This document shows, one piece after another, positions 1 through 7,871 of a stretch of 15,325 bases of DNA (the first letter of the stretch is position 1; each line of letters opens with the position of its first letter). Source of the DNA: an uncultured Lachnospiraceae bacterium (GTDB taxonomy: Bacteria > Bacillota > Clostridia > Lachnospirales > Lachnospiraceae). The notes under the pieces were generated by a model. It was not told the DNA's origin and ran no database searches. It saw only the letters and a list, made by a program, of their open reading frames with translations. The stretch is from positions 1 through 15,325 of the forward strand of contig URMK01000097.1 in the NCBI GenBank assembly GCA_900548905.1, given 5' to 3'. The translations under genes and the position numbers were made by a program.

Positions 1-226
1 AAACGCCAGTCCTTACGCTGTGTCCTTTGCAGCGTTAGTACTGCTGCGTTTTTAGTCGAGCGAGAGCGGCCACTGGAAGGAACCTTGCAGCACCGCCGCC
101 CCAGGGAAAAGCCGGGAGGGGAAAACGGACGGGCAAACCCACCGCGCAGCAGTACGGGGGCCGTGAGCAGGAAACATCTTGGACGCCGGGGCGGCGGTAA
201 GCCGGAGGTACGGTATCCCTCTCAGC
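1..226. other. GC-rich region with interleaved inverted repeats, no recognised gene
   Basis: No gene is recognised here. The plus strand is open from 1 to 297, but the product would be arginine-rich low-complexity sequence with no known domain, so I do not call it. Two 11-bp perfect inverted repeats are visible. Segment 38-48 (GTACTGCTGCG) pairs with 145-155, and 92-102 (ACCGCCGCCCC) pairs with 188-198. Because they interleave, they would form a pseudoknot or alternative folds. A local 5-bp stem (29-33 with 43-47) competes with the first pairing. Smaller hairpins such as ACGG-GGG-CCGT near 154-164 lie between. This may be a structured RNA or a repeat element, on either strand. The family is unknown. 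Confidence 0.35.
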
Positions 227-270
227 AAAACGGTTTGCCGCAGGACATCGGAATATCCTGCGGCAAACCG
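227..270 (-). terminator. Rho-independent terminator after the GH2 gene
   Basis: A 15-bp perfect stem (231-245 with 256-270) encloses a 10-nt loop. On the minus strand it is followed by a short run of four T (230-227). It starts 60 nt after the GH2 stop codon, which suits the end of the sugar operon. The T run is short, so termination may be incomplete. Confidence 0.75.
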
Positions 271-329
271 GGAAAAGCAAACCTATTGTTTATTTAGGAC
301 AGAGTAACCGTTCAGACCTGTCTGAATTG

Positions 330-2810
330 TTACAGGATAGATACCGTGACTTCCTCTTCCGGCAGGCCGTCCGCATGAGCGCACAGGGTACAGGTCTTCC
401 CGTTCCCGGAACCGTCGGACTGGATCATCACGAAGGCGCGTCCGTGGAATGCATGAATGCTGTGCCCCTTCAGACATTCCATCCCCTCCGGATTTCCGTT
501 GTCAACGCCGATTACACCGGCCGGTCCCTGAACCGTAAAGGTGAGCGCGGTGTCGGCTTGTACGCACAGGTTTCCCCGCTCATCCACAAGCTCCGCTTCT
601 ATCTGGGCGATATCCTGGCCGTCCCCCTTCATTTCCCGGCGGTAGCATTTCAGCTTCACCGCCGCCGGGGCACCTGCTGTATTCACCGTGTGGCGGGCGG
701 CTTCCCTGCCGTCCGCATAACCCACCAGTTCTATACAGCCCGGTATATAGGGCACATCCCAGCTCAGGAACAAATCATCCGTATTCACCGGTACCGGCGC
801 TTTATCAAAATGTCCGTACCGCTCCGTCATGCCGTAAGAAGGATAGGCATATGCCTTTCTTCCGTACGATTTTCCGTTCAGAAACAGCTCCGCGCTCTCA
901 CAGCTGGTATAGCCCAGCACCGGAATAATGGTTCCCTCCTCCACGTCCTGGTTCCAGTGCGGGAGCAGATGAGCCATAGGTTCAGACCGTTTCCAGATAC
1001 TCTGATAGAAATAAAAGCTGTCCTTTTCGAAGCCGCAGGTATCCAGCACGCCGGCGGTGGAGGAACGCGCCGGCCAGTGGGCTTCTCCCAGATAATCAAT
1101 TCCGGTCCACATGAAGTCCCCCGCCACATAGTCATGAGTCATGGTAAAATGCAGCAGCCGGCCCACCTTCACCGGTGCGCTGTAATATGGCTGTTTCCAC
1201 CAGCCGGCCTTCTCCTTCATGGACAACAGGTATTCTCCCCTCACCCCGCCGAGACTTCCGTTTTCCGTCCCGATCACACACCAGCCGGGGTGGGCGCGTT
1301 TGTCATCGTCATAAAGCGTCTCTGCCCGGGTACGCCATCTGTCCACATAATTATAGCCTACCACATCCAGTTCATTCAGAAACTCTTCGGCGGCCGCCCG
1401 GGGTTCCGCACAGATCTGGTCGTTCGCCTGGGTCACCCCCCGATCCGGATCCAGTTCCCTGCATATAAGCTTCAGCCTTCCCGCCGTCAGATATCCCTCC
1501 GGAACCGTTTGATCCGGCACCTCATTCCCAATGCTCCAGATGATGATGGAAGGATGGTTCCTGTCGCGCAGGAGCATCGTACGCATATCTTCCTCATGGC
1601 AGCTGTCAAACCACTCCGAATATCCCCTGCTTTCGTGGGTATTGCTGCCCAGCTCTTTCCCCTTCATAATGCGCCATTCATCAAAGGCTTCATCCATAAC
1701 CAGCAGTCCCAGCCGGTCGCATAAATCCAGCAGCCCCGGATCCGGCGGGTTGTGCGCCATCCGGACTGCGTTTACTCCCATCTCCTTCAGCTTTCCCAGC
1801 CTTCTCTCCCATATCTGCGGATGGACGGCGGCACCCGCACAGCCGCCGTCATGATGAATGCATACGCCGTTCAGCTTCACTCTGGTTCCGTTCAGCAGGA
1901 ATCCCTGTGCGCTGTCAAACCGGATATCCCGGAAACCGGTAATTGTATGTACTTCATCCTGAAGAATCCCCTCCCTATAGACTCTGGTCACCACCTCATA
2001 AAGCGCCGGCTTCTCTGTATCCCAGAGCACGGGAGATGTCAGTATGAATTCCTGGCCAAAGAGCAGCTCCTCTTTTCCATATGCCCCAGCCTGCCCCGTG
2101 CGATCCTGCATACACAGACTGCCGTCCGGCGCGTAAATCCCCGTATCAACGACAATTGTACTTTTGTCTGCCGCCTGATCCGTTTCCGGATCGGATGTTC
2201 CGTCAGCCTTGCTCTCCCCCTCCATACATACCCGTGTCTCTATATGTATCTGCGCCCGTTCCTTTGTCACCTCAGGCTGGCGGATCCATACCCCATACGG
2301 AGCGATATGGATATCATTCGTTCCATATATCCATACATTCCTTGTAATGCCGGAACCGGAATACCACCGTGAACCCGGCTGGGCGGAATTATCCACCTTC
2401 ACATCCACCACGTTTTCACTTCCGTCCGCAGCCAGCAGCTGTGTAATATCCCATTCAAAAGGTGTATATCCGTACACGTGCCGTCCCAGGCTCCGCCCGT
2501 TCAGCCATACCTGTGCCAGCATATACACGCCTTCAAAATGCAGGAATACCCTTCCCTTTTCCGCCGCGGCAGGATCGACACGGAAGCATTTCTTATACCA
2601 GCCAATCCCCGTCCTTACATAGCCTCCGGATCCGCATGAGGCCGCATCCTCCTCAAAAGGATATTCCAGGCTCCAGTCATGGGGCAGCTTTACCGGTCTG
2701 TAGCCTGTAGTCCCCGTATCGCCCGGGACTTTTTCCTCCTCCCCATGGTAAAAAAGCCAGTCCAAATTAAAGGTTTCCTTCTGTCTTACGCCCTTCCCTG
2801 TTAAATACAT
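330..2810 (-). CDS. Glycoside hydrolase family 2, beta-galactosidase-like
   Basis: This 826-residue enzyme probably removes a terminal beta-linked sugar, most likely galactose, from an imported oligosaccharide. It has no signal peptide, so it acts in the cytoplasm. An N-terminal GH2 sugar-binding domain (about residues 10-165, with LPHDW near 42) is followed by an immunoglobulin-like domain and a TIM barrel from about 300. The likely acid/base is E430 in WSIGNE and the likely nucleophile is E516 in GTENGS. A DUF4982-like segment (ELFLNGKSYG) follows about residue 620, and a C-terminal bacterial Ig-like domain ends the protein. The ATG at 2810 is preceded by GGGAGAG. An ATG at 2906 in the same frame would overlap the regulator gene and has no good ribosome site. 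It is the last operon gene, 46 nt after the LacI gene. Substrate is uncertain; beta-glucuronidase or another GH2 activity is possible. Confidence 0.88.
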   Translation of the reverse strand: MYLTGKGVRQKETFNLDWLFYHGEEEKVPGDTGTTGYRPVKLPHDWSLEYPFEEDAASCGSGGYVRTGIGWYKKCFRVDPAAAEKGRVFLHFEGVYMLAQVWLNGRSLGRHVYGYTPFEWDITQLLAADGSENVVDVKVDNSAQPGSRWYSGSGITRNVWIYGTNDIHIAPYGVWIRQPEVTKERAQIHIETRVCMEGESKADGTSDPETDQAADKSTIVVDTGIYAPDGSLCMQDRTGQAGAYGKEELLFGQEFILTSPVLWDTEKPALYEVVTRVYREGILQDEVHTITGFRDIRFDSAQGFLLNGTRVKLNGVCIHHDGGCAGAAVHPQIWERRLGKLKEMGVNAVRMAHNPPDPGLLDLCDRLGLLVMDEAFDEWRIMKGKELGSNTHESRGYSEWFDSCHEEDMRTMLLRDRNHPSIIIWSIGNEVPDQTVPEGYLTAGRLKLICRELDPDRGVTQANDQICAEPRAAAEEFLNELDVVGYNYVDRWRTRAETLYDDDKRAHPGWCVIGTENGSLGGVRGEYLLSMKEKAGWWKQPYYSAPVKVGRLLHFTMTHDYVAGDFMWTGIDYLGEAHWPARSSTAGVLDTCGFEKDSFYFYQSIWKRSEPMAHLLPHWNQDVEEGTIIPVLGYTSCESAELFLNGKSYGRKAYAYPSYGMTERYGHFDKAPVPVNTDDLFLSWDVPYIPGCIELVGYADGREAARHTVNTAGAPAAVKLKCYRREMKGDGQDIAQIEAELVDERGNLCVQADTALTFTVQGPAGVIGVDNGNPEGMECLKGHSIHAFHGRAFVMIQSDGSGNGKTCTLCAHADGLPEEEVTVSIL

Positions 2811-2856
2811 TCTCTCTCCCTTTCCCGTCCTTTTACAATAACTGCGTAATTCCCTT

Positions 2857-3849
2857 TTACGGATACATTTTACCGGTTGATTTGCGCAGCAGCATTTCGT
2901 AACCAAGATTTGTCACTGCGCTGTAAGCATCTCCCCGAAGCCGGTTTATAAGCTGTCTGCCCACCACGTTCCCCACCTGCCTTGCCGACACATTGACCGC
3001 CGTAACGGCAGGTGAAAAACAGTTCAGATTTGTACTGTTATACAAAGAGGCAATGGAAATATCCCGGGGGATCCGATACCCCTCCGCCTGCAGGGCCGAC
3101 ATAACCCTGGTACAAATCACATCGTCCCCGCATACAATGCATTCCACTTTCCTGGCAAACAAATCACTTATGATACTGTTGAGTAATTCCGCATTGTCAA
3201 AATCAGGATAGCACAGCTGATGCGCTCTGGACAGTCCGTATTTATCCAGTGCTTCATAACAGCCCCGGCATCGTTTCTGGTTCACCCGATACGACATTTC
3301 CCCGAAAAGCATGGCAAACCGGCGGTAGCCCTGCCCGATGAGCAAGGAAACAAGGCTGTTTGCCGCCGTTTCGTTATCAATGTCCACCTGGATGATTTCC
3401 TCATAATCACAGGTTCCGGACAGTGCCGCAGGAAAATGCAGCTCCGTCAGATACTGCAGAAGCCGGTCATGCTCCAAATCACGCAGGAGAACGATACCGT
3501 CCACCTGCTTTTTCTCCACCAATCTCCGGACGTTGGATATATCATTGGGCGAGCCTATGGTGATCAGCACATTATATTGGAGCATGGTTGCCATTTCACT
3601 GATTCCCAGCAGGCATTCCTGGAAAAAGGGGACATTTGTGGAATAAGCGTCCACCGGAATCACCACCGCTATATGTTCCGTTCTTGCCGGCTCCGTTTCC
3701 GGCTCTTTCTCCTGCCATATCCCCCGTTCCCTGGCATAAGCCTGTATTTTCATTCTGGTAGCTTCCCCAATCCTGCCCTTCCCTGACAATGCACGGGAAA
3801 CTGTACTCTTGGACACTCCCAGCTCTTTTGCTATATTATCAAGAGTAAT
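2857..3849 (-). CDS. LacI-family transcriptional regulator with apparent ATT start
   Basis: This sugar-responsive repressor probably controls its own operon. Read from the ATT at 3849 it has 330 residues. The N-terminus TLDNIAKELGVSKSTVSRAL is the classic LacI helix-turn-helix plus hinge region. A periplasmic-binding-protein-like effector domain follows (about residues 58-325, beginning HIAVVIPV). The only standard start nearby is GTG at 3816. It falls on the valine inside the helix-turn-helix and would delete its first helix. The ATT sits 9 nt after a perfect AGGAGG (3864-3859), exactly where LacI proteins have their initiator methionine. The next in-frame stop upstream is TGA at 3903-3901, with only CTG as a weak alternative in between. 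The gene begins 26 nt after the binding-protein stop, inside the transporter operon. Family call is firm; the start is inferred. Confidence 0.85.
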   Translation of the reverse strand: MTLDNIAKELGVSKSTVSRALSGKGRIGEATRMKIQAYARERGIWQEKEPETEPARTEHIAVVIPVDAYSTNVPFFQECLLGISEMATMLQYNVLITIGSPNDISNVRRLVEKKQVDGIVLLRDLEHDRLLQYLTELHFPAALSGTCDYEEIIQVDIDNETAANSLVSLLIGQGYRRFAMLFGEMSYRVNQKRCRGCYEALDKYGLSRAHQLCYPDFDNAELLNSIISDLFARKVECIVCGDDVICTRVMSALQAEGYRIPRDISIASLYNSTNLNCFSPAVTAVNVSARQVGNVVGRQLINRLRGDAYSAVTNLGYEMLLRKSTGKMYP

Positions 3850-3858
3850 TTTCCCTTC

Positions 3859-3864
3859 CCTCCT
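3859..3864 (-). promoter_or_regulatory. AGGAGG ribosome-binding site deciding the LacI start
   Basis: A perfect AGGAGG on the minus strand lies 9 nt before the ATT at 3849 and in the 26-nt gap after the binding-protein stop. No ATG, GTG or TTG in the correct frame lies at suitable spacing. A TTG three codons into the gene is out of frame and meets TAG two codons later. Confidence 0.7.
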
Positions 3865-3875
3865 GCTCTGTTTAT

Positions 3876-5528
3876 TTACTGACGGGTAGCCAGCCAGGCG
3901 TCATATTGTGTATAGAACTCGTCATATATATTCTGCAAACCTGCATCATAACATTTCGTTATCATCTCGTCCAGTGTGGTTTCCACGTTGTCCACAAGCC
4001 CCAGTTCCAGCATGGGGACATAATCGGTGAGAACCGCGGTAACTGCGGAAACATAAGATTTCACGTTCGTATCATCGAACACAAAGGTGATGGTGGGATT
4101 CATCTCCACCCGATCTTTCCAGGCATCGGTAATGGCTTTTTCCCGTTCCGGCACGCCGGCTTCCGTCAGGTCGCCGTTCTTGATGGCCCAGGAAGCGGAA
4201 ATGGCACTGGCAGCGAATTCGGTTGCCTTATCCAGTTCGGTATACTGCCCCTTATCGTCAATGCTGTAATGCTCTCCCTCGATGCCCAGAATCAGCAGTC
4301 TGTTCAGATAGGTATCAAACTTAATCATATCCAGAACCATAGCTGCACGCTCCGGGTTTTTGGATCCGGCTGTAATTGCCATATCATTGTTGGAATATGC
4401 CTCAGCACTCACCAGATGATCGGTAGTCAGGTCATAAGCCATGCATTCCACGCCTTCTGTTTTTTCCGCCTGCTCCATGTAGGTGAATACGGAAGCGTTC
4501 CATGCGATGGACGCACCCTGGAGATTGCCGAACGCGTCGTCATCCGTTACCGTATTGGTCAGCGCGCTGCGGCTCCAGCAGCCTGCGTCGGCCATTTCCT
4601 TCATATCTTTGGCATAAGCCAGGAAGGAATCGTATTCATAAGCCAGCTTTATATCTTCTTTTGCGGGAATATCCCCTTTATATTCATACATCATGTCCAG
4701 ATAGCTGCTGTCCAGGGCCAGAAATGTATCTGTCTGCTGGCGGTATACATCCCACAGCTCATTGTTATCTCCGGAAGCCGCCAACGCATAGATACCGCTT
4801 TCCGGCGTTTCCTTTTCGGCAATCGTGAGCATATACTTTTTATAATCGTCCCAGTCCTTAAGTTCGCTCATACCGTATTTTTCCATTAAGTCCTGGCGGA
4901 CCGCCACGATCTTACCCATGGGGGAGGCCACATTGGAAGGGACGGCAATGGTCCGGCCGGATATGGTCGTTTCATCCCAGCTCTCGGCTGCCTGGTATTT
5001 CCTCGTCAGGGGCATATACTTGGTAATAAATTCGTCCGAAAGCTCATAGAAAGAGCCTTTTGCCGCTTCGTTGTACATATAGCACCAGGGTGCCGTAAAG
5101 ATCAGATCCACCTGTTCTCCGCCTGCCAGCACAAGGGAATACATGGTCTGATAATCGCTCCAGCTCATAAAGGTTACGGCCAGCTGCGTGTTATAAGGCT
5201 TCAGGTATTCGTTGACCAGGGTAAGGGCCTTCTCCCAGTCATTGGGGACATCCCCTATCAGATACATATTGACAGTGTAATCCTTGTTTAAATCCGTAGC
5301 TGCATAGAATGCAGGGGATGCGGTGATTGTGCCTTCCCCCACCGCTGCGGGCAGGCTGTCAAGAGCTGCCGCGGCAGTCTCTTCTTCTCCCGCTGCCGTG
5401 GATTCCGCAGCCGGTGTCGTGCCGGAGGAACTGTCGGCCGGAGCTGCCGGAGATCCCCCGCAGCCTGCGAGAAGGGCAGCCAGCATGCATACAATGAGTA
5501 AAACGGACAGTGATTTTTTCTTTTTCAT
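3876..5528 (-). CDS. ABC transporter sugar-binding lipoprotein (DUF3502/LipO-like)
   Basis: This 550-residue lipoprotein captures a sugar or oligosaccharide outside the membrane and delivers it to the two permeases encoded upstream. A lipoprotein signal peptide is clear: lysines 2-5, a hydrophobic core, and the lipobox LAGC with C23 as the lipidated cysteine. A Gly/Ser/Ala/Glu-rich linker extends to about residue 60. The body matches family 1 extracellular solute-binding proteins. The C-terminal stretch from about residue 475 (FVFDDTNVKSYVSAV and on) resembles DUF3502, typical of LipO-type partners of LplB-like permeases. AAGGAG precedes the ATG. It starts 74 nt after the second permease. The ligand cannot be read from sequence; the downstream GH2 enzyme suggests a beta-linked oligosaccharide. 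Confidence 0.9.
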   Translation of the reverse strand: MKKKKSLSVLLIVCMLAALLAGCGGSPAAPADSSSGTTPAAESTAAGEEETAAAALDSLPAAVGEGTITASPAFYAATDLNKDYTVNMYLIGDVPNDWEKALTLVNEYLKPYNTQLAVTFMSWSDYQTMYSLVLAGGEQVDLIFTAPWCYMYNEAAKGSFYELSDEFITKYMPLTRKYQAAESWDETTISGRTIAVPSNVASPMGKIVAVRQDLMEKYGMSELKDWDDYKKYMLTIAEKETPESGIYALAASGDNNELWDVYRQQTDTFLALDSSYLDMMYEYKGDIPAKEDIKLAYEYDSFLAYAKDMKEMADAGCWSRSALTNTVTDDDAFGNLQGASIAWNASVFTYMEQAEKTEGVECMAYDLTTDHLVSAEAYSNNDMAITAGSKNPERAAMVLDMIKFDTYLNRLLILGIEGEHYSIDDKGQYTELDKATEFAASAISASWAIKNGDLTEAGVPEREKAITDAWKDRVEMNPTITFVFDDTNVKSYVSAVTAVLTDYVPMLELGLVDNVETTLDEMITKCYDAGLQNIYDEFYTQYDAWLATRQ

Positions 5529-5602
5529 AGCTTTTTCTCCTTATTATTTATGGTTTGCGATGCGGAATTACCGGATAGTACCAGGCCCTTTTCCGGGCGC
5601 CG

Positions 5603-6511
5603 TCACCCTTTTACCGCACCAATCGTAAGGCCTTTCACAAAATAACGCTGGACAAACGGATACAGAAGAACGATCGGTCCTGTGGCGATAACCGTCATCG
5701 CCATTTTCATACTTTCCAGCGGTACGGACGGGAGCGCCATACCTGATTTTTCCGCCACGATCCTCATAGCTTCCGCACTTCCCAGCATCCGCTGCAGATA
5801 ATACTGCAGGGTAAACATATTTTCATTGGTGATATACAGCATGCAGTTGTACCAGTCATTCCAGTAGGCCAGCGCTGAAAACAGGCTCAGTGTAGCCAGC
5901 AGCGGCTTGCTCAGAGGAAGGATCAGACGGATGAATATCACCAGATCATTGGCCCCGTCCATTTTGGCCGATTCGCTGATCGCACTGGGAATCCCCGCCA
6001 TAAAAGACTTGGCGATGATCATGTTCCATACGGAGAACATCAGCGGAAGCAGAATTCCCAGATAGGAATTCTTGAAATGCAGATAACGCACACACAGCAT
6101 ATACCAGGGTACCAGCCCTCCGCTGAACAGAGTGGTAAAGAAAAAGAAGAAGGACAATTGATTGCGCCACGGAAAATCTTTACGTGACAGCACATACCCG
6201 GTCATGGTTGCAATGAATACGGAAAGCACCGTGCCCGCCATGGTTACGCCGATTGTGGTTCCGTATGCCTTCAGTATGGATAACGGGTTTTTCAGACAGA
6301 GCAGATAGCTCTGTACGCTGAAATCTGTGGGCAGCAGCGGATATCCGTTCCGGATCAGGGAAGCCTCCGATGTAAAAGAAGCGACAATGATCAGGTAAAA
6401 AGGAATTACACACAGCAGTCCGAACATGCCTATTAAGAGATAACCCAGCACATTTATGGCAAGTGCGTCCCTGCTCATCGTCCTGCCATGATGTATTTTA
6501 TTATTTGCCAT
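5603..6511 (-). CDS. Carbohydrate ABC transporter permease, MalG/YtcP-like
   Basis: This 302-residue inner-membrane protein is one half of the import channel. It has about six hydrophobic segments, starting near residue 20. A long Phe-rich stretch lies near 119-128. The EAA loop that contacts the ATPase is at about 180-202 (ESAKMDGANDLVIFIRLILP), with the conserved DGAN glycine. Length and motif fit the CUT1 sugar-importer family. It begins 18 nt after the first permease stop, with GGGAGGGAG upstream of the ATG, so the two are surely co-transcribed. No ATP-binding subunit is encoded in the cluster; a shared MsmX-type ATPase elsewhere is the usual solution in Firmicutes. Confidence 0.92.
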   Translation of the reverse strand: MANNKIHHGRTMSRDALAINVLGYLLIGMFGLLCVIPFYLIIVASFTSEASLIRNGYPLLPTDFSVQSYLLCLKNPLSILKAYGTTIGVTMAGTVLSVFIATMTGYVLSRKDFPWRNQLSFFFFFTTLFSGGLVPWYMLCVRYLHFKNSYLGILLPLMFSVWNMIIAKSFMAGIPSAISESAKMDGANDLVIFIRLILPLSKPLLATLSLFSALAYWNDWYNCMLYITNENMFTLQYYLQRMLGSAEAMRIVAEKSGMALPSVPLESMKMAMTVIATGPIVLLYPFVQRYFVKGLTIGAVKG

Positions 6512-6529
6512 AGCTCTATTCTCCCTCCC

Positions 6530-7474
6530 TCAATACAAGGCGTAATCCGGTTCCACTTTTTTCACCAGCTTATTACATACGGTGATTGTGACAAAGCAGA
6601 GTACCGACTGGTACAGACCGGCGGCGGCGGATACTCCGATATCGCTGTTATTGATCAGCAGCCGGAATACATAGGTATCTATGACATCCGTAACAGGCTG
6701 GAGCAGGGCGCTGCTCTTAACCGTCTGATAGAACAAACCGAAATCTCCCCGGAAGATATTGCCGATTCCCATAAGTACCAGAATCATCATGGTAGGAATC
6801 AGGGAAGGAATGGTGATATATCTGATCTTCTGCCACGCATTGGCTCCGTCAATGGCGGACGCTTCAAACATTTCCTGATCCAGCCCGGTAATTGCGGCCA
6901 GATAAACCACTGATCCGTACCCCGTCTGTTTCCAGATTTTCAGGAAAATAAGGACAAACGGCCATGCCGCCGGGGTATTGTATAAATCAAAGGCTCCGGC
7001 CCCCAGCATATTCAATACGTGATTAAACACGCCCCGTTCATAGTTAAAAATGTTATACATAATCGCCCCGGCCACTACCCAGCTGATAAAGTACGGCAGA
7101 AACATAAAGGACTGCGCAATTTTCTTAAACCATTTTCCGAACAGCTCATTGAGCAGGATTGCACTGCCCATTTCAAATATGACACCTAAAAAGAGAAAAG
7201 CGACATTATACAACAAGGTATTCCTTGTTACCTGCCCCAGCTTTCCGGCGACGAGCAGCGCCTTGAAGTTGTCCAGCCCTGTCCACGGAGAACCATAAAT
7301 GCCGCCGGCATACTGGTAATTTTTAAACGCCAGCACAATCCCTGTCATAGGCACATAAGAAAATATGACAACATACAACAGGGCCGGCGCCAGCATCAGC
7401 AATAACATCCAGTGTTTTTTTGCGGTTTTGAAAAATGACGGTTTGTACCGCGTCTGTTCTGCTACCTTCTTCAT
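6530..7474 (-). CDS. Carbohydrate ABC transporter permease, LplB/MalF-like
   Basis: This 314-residue membrane protein forms the other half of the sugar channel. After a basic cytoplasmic start (residues 1-20) come a first membrane segment (about 22-40) and further segments. The EAA loop at 204-225 (EASAIDGANAWQKIRYITIP) is intact. The N-terminal pattern APALLYVVIFSYVPMTGIVLAFKNY is typical of LplB-type permeases that pair with DUF3502 binding proteins. It is the first gene of the operon. An AAAGGAG site lies 9 nt before the ATG. The leader upstream carries the candidate promoters and operators. Confidence 0.92.
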   Translation of the reverse strand: MKKVAEQTRYKPSFFKTAKKHWMLLLMLAPALLYVVIFSYVPMTGIVLAFKNYQYAGGIYGSPWTGLDNFKALLVAGKLGQVTRNTLLYNVAFLFLGVIFEMGSAILLNELFGKWFKKIAQSFMFLPYFISWVVAGAIMYNIFNYERGVFNHVLNMLGAGAFDLYNTPAAWPFVLIFLKIWKQTGYGSVVYLAAITGLDQEMFEASAIDGANAWQKIRYITIPSLIPTMMILVLMGIGNIFRGDFGLFYQTVKSSALLQPVTDVIDTYVFRLLINNSDIGVSAAAGLYQSVLCFVTITVCNKLVKKVEPDYALY

Positions 7475-7525
7475 CTTTTTCTGCTCCTTTCCTCCGGACC
7501 GGCGATCAGATATAAGAAAATATAC

Positions 7526-7554
7526 ATTATATCCAATTCATTTTTATCACAGCT
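7526..7554 (-). promoter_or_regulatory. Candidate promoter for the sugar operon (perfect -10, weak -35)
   Basis: On the minus strand TATAAT (7531-7526) lies 17 nt downstream of AGCTGT (7554-7549). The -10 box is perfect and the -35 box is poor, as in promoters that rely on an activator. Transcription would start near 7519, about 45 nt before the first permease ATG. Confidence 0.45.
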
Positions 7555-7595
7555 TTTTATCATCATATATTTTGCTGTATTTTTAAGTTATTTTA

Positions 7596-7621
7596 ATGAT
7601 ATCATTGTAATTTATCACAAT
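7596..7621. promoter_or_regulatory. Two overlapping palindromes in the operon leader
   Basis: A perfect 10-bp palindrome ATGATATCAT (7596-7605) abuts an 18-bp dyad (7604-7621) whose 8-bp arms match at 7 of 8 positions. They lie 65-95 bp upstream of the -10 box at 7526-7531. They are plausible protein-binding sites, but AT-rich palindromes also arise by chance. Confidence 0.35.
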
Positions 7622-7631
7622 CAATTCGCAA
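7604..7631 (-). promoter_or_regulatory. Second candidate promoter overlapping a dyad
   Basis: On the minus strand TTGCGA (7631-7626) is followed after 16 nt by TACAAT (7609-7604). The boxes match the sigma-A consensus at 4/6 and 5/6. The pair overlaps the 18-bp dyad at 7604-7621, so a bound protein there would block it. Confidence 0.35.
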
Positions 7632-7688
7632 TAAAAACAAAGATTCTTTATCCACACAGTATATACTCCCTAAATTTACCTCTCTTTT

Positions 7689-7730
7689 TTGCGCAACTTT
7701 GCGCAACGCATTATGCGCAATTCTGTGCAA
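7689..7730. promoter_or_regulatory. Cluster of four TTGCGCAA-like palindromic sites
   Basis: TTGCGCAA occurs at 7689-7696 and 7699-7706, ATGCGCAA at 7713-7720 and CTGTGCAA at 7723-7730. The 8-mer is its own reverse complement and has a central CG, as LacI-family operators do. Within each pair the sites are 10 bp apart, one helical turn, and the pairs start 24 bp apart. A further imperfect dyad CGCAT-T-ATGCG (7707-7717) bridges the second and third sites. The operon's own LacI protein is the natural candidate ligand, but this is inference; the sites lie far upstream of both candidate promoters. Confidence 0.45.
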
Positions 7731-7768
7731 CCCGCATTACGGCGAACCGGCCTGCTTTTTGTTGGAAA

Positions 7769-7808
7769 AGGGGAAAAAGGGATGTCCCGCAGAGCGGGCC
7801 ACCCCTTT
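7769..7808 (-). terminator. Second, weaker terminator-like hairpin
   Basis: An outer stem (7776-7781 with 7803-7808) and an inner stem CCCGC-AGA-GCGGG (7786-7798) are separated by a partly mismatched stretch. On the minus strand the hairpin is followed by TTTTT and then C/T-rich sequence. It lies just downstream of the stronger terminator and may act as a backup. Confidence 0.4.
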
Positions 7809-7810
7809 GC

Positions 7811-7846
7811 TGAAAAAAAGAAGCCGTTTTTCATCCGGCTTCTTCC
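7811..7846 (-). terminator. Rho-independent terminator after the SDR gene
   Basis: A 9-bp stem (7818-7826 with 7836-7844) encloses a 9-nt loop, and on the minus strand it runs straight into seven T. It lies 28 nt after the SDR stop codon. It separates that gene from the sugar operon, so the operon needs its own promoter. Confidence 0.85.
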
Positions 7847-7871
7847 TTTCCTGTTATTCATCTCTTATTTG

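Noticed and set aside
85..297. 70-codon plus-strand frame near the left edge
   Set aside because: Arginine- and glycine-rich, no ribosome site, and it runs through the terminator stem at 231-270. The base pairing explains the sequence better than coding does.
327..1724. 465-codon open frame on the plus strand
   Set aside because: It lies antisense to the GH2 gene, whose domains and catalytic residues are clear. Its product has no recognisable domain and is a by-product of GC-rich codons.
2811..2906. Upstream ATG at 2906 for the GH2 enzyme
   Set aside because: The extra 32 residues do not match the family, overlap the regulator gene, and lack a ribosome site, while the ATG at 2810 has one.
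2857..3816. GTG at 3816 as the LacI start
   Set aside because: It would begin inside the helix-turn-helix and lose its first helix, although upstream codons continue the family pattern perfectly.
3906..4889. 327-codon plus-strand frame
   Set aside because: It is antisense to the solute-binding lipoprotein, which has a clear signal peptide, lipobox and family pattern.
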